Below are positions 60,583-64,000 of a DNA stretch of 64,000 bases, piece after piece. This DNA comes from Actinopolymorpha singaporensis. Its GTDB lineage: Bacteria; Actinomycetota; Actinomycetes; Propionibacteriales; Actinopolymorphaceae. Numbering within the stretch: position 1 is the stretch's first letter; each line of letters starts with the position of its first letter. Location of the stretch: assembly GCF_900104745.1 (NCBI RefSeq), contig NZ_LT629732.1:3149981-3213980 (forward strand), written 5' to 3'. Position numbers and translations under genes: made by a program. Under the pieces are notes generated by a model. The model saw nothing but the letters and a program-made list of their open reading frames with translations, did no database searches and was not told the origin of the DNA.

Positions 60583-61074
60583 ATGGACGCAACGTTCGTA
60601 GCAAAAGGTGCTGAAAGCGGCGAGATGCCATGTCATCATGCCTCGGTGGCCACCGCTGCAAGCTTGGGCGCCGGAGCGGGGGTCCCGACCCCACTTCGGG
60701 TGCTCCTCGTGGACGGTCAGGAGTTGCTCAGCAGGGGTCTACGACTACTGCTGGACCAGGAACACGACATCGAGGTCGTCGGTGAGGCCGGCGACGGCCG
60801 GACAGCGGAACGAGTCGTCGCCGAACGCCTGCCCGACGTCGTACTTCTGCGACGCGGGCACGCGTCGCGGGCGGTCGGCGAGGTGTGCCGCCGCCTGAAG
60901 TCCCTCCTTCCCACCACCCGCATCGTCCTGCTCACCGAGGGTGCGGAGTTGTCCGCGTCGGAGCTCGCCGAGGTCACGGGATCGGCCGGAGCCGACGGCC
61001 AGGTGCCCCGCGACAGCCCGGTCGACGACGTGGCCGCGGTGATCCGGGCGGTGGCCAACCGCGCCGCCGCCTGA
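60583..61074 (+). CDS. Degenerate response-regulator receiver protein without output domain
   Basis: A 163-residue protein; residues 38-160 have the receiver fold pattern of NarL/LuxR-type regulators ([44 protein letters not shown] and [10 protein letters not shown]), but the key residues are altered. The phosphoacceptor position after DVVLL is Arg90, one of the acidic pair is Gly45, and the Lys near 141 is absent. No DNA-binding helix follows. It is therefore probably a phosphorylation-independent partner protein or a decaying gene. The ATG at 60583 has GGAG seven bases upstream; a GTG at 60646 is an alternative. Confidence 0.65.
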   Translation: MDATFVAKGAESGEMPCHHASVATAASLGAGAGVPTPLRVLLVDGQELLSRGLRLLLDQEHDIEVVGEAGDGRTAERVVAERLPDVVLLRRGHASRAVGEVCRRLKSLLPTTRIVLLTEGAELSASELAEVTGSAGADGQVPRDSPVDDVAAVIRAVANRAAA

Positions 61075-61120
61075 GCCGGTCCGGTACGCCGCCCGAACCG
61101 GTCAGGCCCACGTGGCCGGT

Positions 61121-61172
61121 CTTCGGTCCGGTCGTTAGGGCTGGCCCTTCGGTCCGGTCGTTCGGGCTGGCC
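61121..61172 (+). repeat. Two 26-bp tandem repeats upstream of the AlkX-like gene
   Basis: CTTCGGTCCGGTCGTT-AGGGCTGGCC at 61121-61146 recurs at 61147-61172 with one change (A to C), and a decayed third copy follows up to about 61190. It lies between the receiver-like gene and the glycosylase gene, in the probable promoter region. Confidence 0.9.
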
Positions 61173-61217
61173 CTCGGTCTGGTCGGTTGTCGGTGGTGCG
61201 TGTCAGCATGTGCTGCC

Positions 61218-62420
61218 GTGGAACACCTCACCGTCGCCCAGGCCCGCCGGGTGGCTCTGGCCGCCCAGGGCTTCGCCGACCCCAGACCCCGCGGCGTTCC
61301 CGACGCCCGCTCCCTCGACCGCGTACTGGGCCGGGTCGGCCTGCTCCAGATCGACTCCGTCAACGTCGTGAGCAGGGCCCACTACCTCCCGCTGTGGAGC
61401 CGCCTCGGTGCCTACCCCACCAGCCTGCTCGACCGGGCGAGCGGCCGGGCGCCGCGCCGGCTGTTCGAGTACTGGGCGCACGTGGCGTCGCTGGTCCCGG
61501 TCTCCACCCAGCCCGCGCTGCGGTTCCGGATGGACCGCGCGAGCACCCAGGCCTGGGGATCGGTGCGGCGCATCGCCGACGAGCAGCCCGACTTCGTGCA
61601 GTGGGTCCACTCCGAGGTCCGCGACCGGGGCCCGCTCACCGCGCGGGAGATCGAGCACGACGTGCCCCGCCGCAAGGACCACTGGGGCTGGAACTGGAGC
61701 GCGGTCAAGACGGCGCTGGAGTGGTTGTTCTACTGCGGCGAGATCACCTCGGCGCGCCGCAACTCCGCGTTCGAGCGGGTGTACGACCTGCCAGAGCGGG
61801 TCCTTCCGGCGTCGGTGATCGCAACGCCGACGCCGTCGGTGGAGGAGGCACACCGGGAACTCGTCCGGATCGCCGCCCGTGCGTACGGCGTCGCCACCCT
61901 GCAGTGCCTGCGCGACTACTTCCGGCTGTCCGCGGCCGAGGCAGGGGTCGCGGTCGGTCAGCTCGTGGACGCCGGCGAACTGGTGCCGGCCCGCGTGGAG
62001 GGCTGGAACCGCCCCGCCTACCTCCACGCGGAGGCGCGGCTGCCCCGCCGGGTCCGTGCCCGCGCTCTCGTCGGCCCGTTCGACTCGCTGGTCTTCGAAC
62101 GCACCCGCACCGAGCAGTTGTTCGGCTTCCGCTACCGCATCGAGATCTACGTCCCGGCACCGCAGCGCGTCTACGGCTACTACGTCCTGCCGTTCCTGCT
62201 CGGTGACCGGTTGGTGGCCCGGGTCGACCTCAAGGCAGACCGGGCGGCCGGCGTGCTGCGGGTGCGTTCCGCGCACGCCGAGGACCACGCGCCGCCGGAC
62301 ACCGCGCCGGAGCTGGCCGCCGAGCTGATCGCGATGGCTGCGTGGCTTGGGCTTTCGGACGTCGACGTACACGAGCAGGGCGACCTGGCCACACCGCTGC
62401 GCAAGGCGCTGCTTGCCTGA
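61218..62420 (+). CDS. AlkZ/AlkX (YcaQ)-type winged-helix DNA glycosylase
   Basis: A 400-residue member of the HTH_42/COG3214 superfamily built of tandem winged helices. E. coli YcaQ (AlkX) unhooks interstrand DNA crosslinks with a catalytic Q-x-D motif, and Streptomyces AlkZ uses Q-x-Q for self-resistance. Here residues 44-46 read QID in [27 protein letters not shown], so the crosslink-repair type is favoured. Further family text is [35 protein letters not shown] and [29 protein letters not shown] at 61218 gives [19 protein letters not shown], the usual start. No toxin biosynthesis genes are nearby. Confidence 0.85.
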   Translation: MEHLTVAQARRVALAAQGFADPRPRGVPDARSLDRVLGRVGLLQIDSVNVVSRAHYLPLWSRLGAYPTSLLDRASGRAPRRLFEYWAHVASLVPVSTQPALRFRMDRASTQAWGSVRRIADEQPDFVQWVHSEVRDRGPLTAREIEHDVPRRKDHWGWNWSAVKTALEWLFYCGEITSARRNSAFERVYDLPERVLPASVIATPTPSVEEAHRELVRIAARAYGVATLQCLRDYFRLSAAEAGVAVGQLVDAGELVPARVEGWNRPAYLHAEARLPRRVRARALVGPFDSLVFERTRTEQLFGFRYRIEIYVPAPQRVYGYYVLPFLLGDRLVARVDLKADRAAGVLRVRSAHAEDHAPPDTAPELAAELIAMAAWLGLSDVDVHEQGDLATPLRKALLA

Positions 62421-62600
62421 CCGACCGTTGCAGGCCGCGAGGGGCGTTCGCCGCGGCGGCCGTTTTCAGTCGCGGAATCTTCCCCCCGACTTCCCCAACG
62501 CGTCGGTGTGGTGGCATGCTCGGACACGCACTCGGCGGGGCCACGTCGCGTGGCCGACCTCACGAGGGGGTGCCGGCGACGAAGGCCACCGGGATCACTT

Positions 62601-62634
62601 GGGGCGGCCGTCCGGCGTGGGTGACGGCCGCCCC
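62601..62634 (+). terminator. Hairpin between convergent genes
   Basis: GGGGCGGCCGT (62601-62611) pairs perfectly with ACGGCCGCCCC (62624-62634) around 12 bases. It lies in the 262-base gap between the convergent glycosylase and acetyltransferase genes and may terminate both. Confidence 0.7.
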
Positions 62635-62682
62635 TCGCATCTCCTCGGTCCGCCCGGGGCCTCGGGTCGCTCGGTGGTTGAC

Positions 62683-63804
62683 TCAGGGAGTCACCTCGGC
62701 GGTGAGCCGGTCGTAGCCCACCAGGTCGTCGAAGCTGCCGTCGCCAAGTCGTTCGGCTGCCCGCCACACTCCTGCCCGGCGAAAGCCCGCGCGTTCGGCG
62801 ACCCGTTGCGAGGCGGTGTTGCCGGTGGCGGCGCGCAACGTCACCAGCCGCAGTCCGAGTCCACCGTCCTCGGCAGGCACGGCCGCGTGGCGCACGATCA
62901 GCCGGGTCGCCTCGGTGGCCACTCCGCGTCCCCGCGCGTCGGGGTGGACCCAGTAGCCGATCTCGCCGCTGCCGGTGGTCTGGTCGATGTCCATCAGCCC
63001 GAACGAGCCCACGCACTCGTCGGTGTCCGGGTCGGCGGCCGCCCAGTAGATGCCGCGCCCGCCCGCGTGCTCCTCCTCCCGGCTCTGGATGTAGCCGAGG
63101 GCCGCCGCCACGGTGTAGGGGCGGGGGAGCGCGCCCAGCCAGTGCTGGGTCACCGGGTCCGAGCACGCCGTGAGGACGGCGGGCACGTCGGTGTCCCGGA
63201 AACGCCGCAGCACGCAGCGTTCGCCGCGCAGGGTGGGTACGGGATACCACGGAGTGCCCGGCTCCCGCGGGTCGCCCGAGCGAAGCGAGCCGATCCAGCC
63301 GTCGTACCTGCGTCCCCGGGCCACGCACAGCCCGCGGACCGTCCCCTCGACCCGGAAGCCGCACCGCCAGGCGACCTTGCGGGACGGCCAGTTGCCGACC
63401 TGGGCCCGCCAGTGAACGACGTCGAGGTCCAGTCCGGCGGACGCGAACGCCCACTCCAGTACTGCCCGTACGGCGGTCGTCATCACCCCTCGGCCGCGCA
63501 CGGACCGGCGCAACCCGAAGCCCACCTCCGCACCGCCGGCCTCGTCCAGGCGCAGGTCGACGGTCCCCAGGAAGTCGTCGGAGCGCGCGTCGGCCACCGC
63601 GAGAGCGAGGTAGGACTCCTCCCGCCATCCGGCGGGCACCGCGTCGCGGACGTACTGCGCGGCGTGTGCCGCCGTGTAGGGGGAGGGCACGGTGGTCCAC
63701 GCCTGGGTCTCGGGGTCGGTGCACTGGTCGAGGACGCCGGCGATGTCGTCGTCGCGGTGCGGACGGAGGACGACCGGGCCGGCGGGGAGACGCACGGGAT
63801 CCAT
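62683..63804 (-). CDS. Tandem GNAT N-acetyltransferase
   Basis: A 373-residue protein made of two GNAT domains of the RimJ/RimL type. The first (residues 8-175) carries GFGLRRSVRGRGVMTTAVRA with the acetyl-CoA loop R-x-x-x-G-x-G; the second (188-365) has GYWVHPDARGRGVATEATRL, again with an R-G-x-G type loop. Both halves repeat the start pattern LRP/LRRFRDTDVPAVL and the NWPSRKVAWRCGFR / NTASQRVAERAGFR end motif, so the gene arose by duplication. Substrates are unknown, possibly protein N termini or an antibiotic. ATG at 63804; the sequence to the right end is gene-free. Confidence 0.85.
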   Translation of the reverse strand: MDPVRLPAGPVVLRPHRDDDIAGVLDQCTDPETQAWTTVPSPYTAAHAAQYVRDAVPAGWREESYLALAVADARSDDFLGTVDLRLDEAGGAEVGFGLRRSVRGRGVMTTAVRAVLEWAFASAGLDLDVVHWRAQVGNWPSRKVAWRCGFRVEGTVRGLCVARGRRYDGWIGSLRSGDPREPGTPWYPVPTLRGERCVLRRFRDTDVPAVLTACSDPVTQHWLGALPRPYTVAAALGYIQSREEEHAGGRGIYWAAADPDTDECVGSFGLMDIDQTTGSGEIGYWVHPDARGRGVATEATRLIVRHAAVPAEDGGLGLRLVTLRAATGNTASQRVAERAGFRRAGVWRAAERLGDGSFDDLVGYDRLTAEVTP

Positions 63805-64000
63805 GGCTGACGATCCTGGTGTAAGAAGGCCTGGGCGGGCAAAGTGGGGTAAGTCGGGGAAATGCCGTGTGGCGCGATCGCGGGCGGGTGCGGCGCGGCG
63901 GTGGCCGTCGCCTACCGTGGCCGTGAGCGTCGCCTACGATGGCCGAAGGCGCGTCGCGGGTGTTGGATGCACACTTGTGACACAACCTCTGACGGAATGT
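63805..64000. other. Right-end gene-free stretch with short direct repeat
   Basis: About 200 bases upstream of the GNAT gene hold no gene. CGTCGCCTAC recurs at 63907-63916 and 63928-63937 within a 21-bp imperfect repeat. It probably contains the GNAT promoter; a divergent gene may begin beyond the edge. Confidence 0.35.

Noticed and set aside
61187-62206. A 339-codon frame overlapping the AlkX-like gene in another phase
   Set aside because: It is a Pro/Arg-rich shadow of the real reading frame, which carries the family motifs.

Overview
The window is uniformly GC-rich, densely packed, uses many GTG starts and ATGA/GTGA overlaps, and carries hallmark actinobacterial genes: a WhiB2-type iron-sulfur regulator, F420 biosynthesis genes (fbiA/fbiB), MtrA-MtrB-LpqB, DUF3499, DUF5719, DUF58/MoxR and LCP phosphotransferases. 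From about 24.9 kb onward the gene order (mannose-1-P guanylyltransferase, fbiB/fbiA, whiB2, a COG3824-like protein, DUF3499, phosphomannomutase, SIS protein, manA, ahcY, mtrA, mtrB, lpqB, comF, hpf) is the order known from Mycobacterium (roughly Rv3264c to Rv3241c), with lineage-specific insertions. A soil actinomycete of the Propionibacteriales type (Kribbella/Actinopolymorpha-like) fits, but that placement is an inference. I see no rRNA, tRNA, CRISPR array, insertion sequence or prophage.

Layout. 1-7.3 kb: end of a sugar operon (GH36 alpha-galactosidase, enolase-superfamily enzyme), a minus-strand set (UDP-glucose dehydrogenase, CoA-binding protein, PPOX/F420-type flavoprotein, small hypothetical) and an acyl-CoA dehydrogenase. 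7.4-20.6 kb: an envelope glycopolymer locus. Two LCP phosphotransferases and an ExoA-like glycosyltransferase face a seven-gene minus-strand operon encoding a two-part CDP-alcohol phosphatidyltransferase/DUF5941 protein, a nucleotidyltransferase, an sn-glycerol-1-phosphate dehydrogenase-like enzyme, a second CDP-alcohol phosphatidyltransferase, a GT2 enzyme and a Wzm/Wzt-type ABC exporter. Two small paralogous Cys-motif proteins flank the locus. 20.8-26 kb: galE, acetoacetyl-CoA synthetase (with a 15-bp repeat at its start), a TIGR03089 protein and the GDP-mannose pyrophosphorylase. 26-32.5 kb: DUF3105 protein, HhH DNA glycosylase, fbiB-fbiA, a Q/G/Y-rich membrane protein, whiB2. 32.7-43.9 kb: a 1106-residue GT2 membrane protein with a DUF5719 partner, then the mannose metabolism genes and a cation diffusion facilitator. 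43.9-53.8 kb: MerR regulator, ahcY, RDD and SpoIIM proteins and the DUF58/MoxR/DUF4350/DUF4129 membrane operon. 53.9-60.4 kb: mtrA-mtrB-lpqB-comF, a probable raiA-type structured RNA and hpf. 60.6-63.8 kb: a degenerate receiver protein, an AlkX/YcaQ-like glycosylase and a tandem GNAT protein.

How the genes fit together. Most of the window supplies activated sugars (UDP-glucose/galactose/glucuronate, GDP-mannose) and the machinery to build, export and anchor wall or lipid-linked polymers, with MtrAB-LpqB and WhiB2 as envelope and division regulators known from relatives. The most promising little-described system is the 12.4-19.7 kb CDP-polyol/polyol-phosphate operon with its exporter, likely delivering a phosphopolyol polymer to the neighbouring LCP proteins. 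Other notable points are a run of TANNNT hexamers placed exactly for leaderless transcription, a shortened FbiB nitroreductase domain, a 42-bp perfect palindrome and the long structured leader before hpf.
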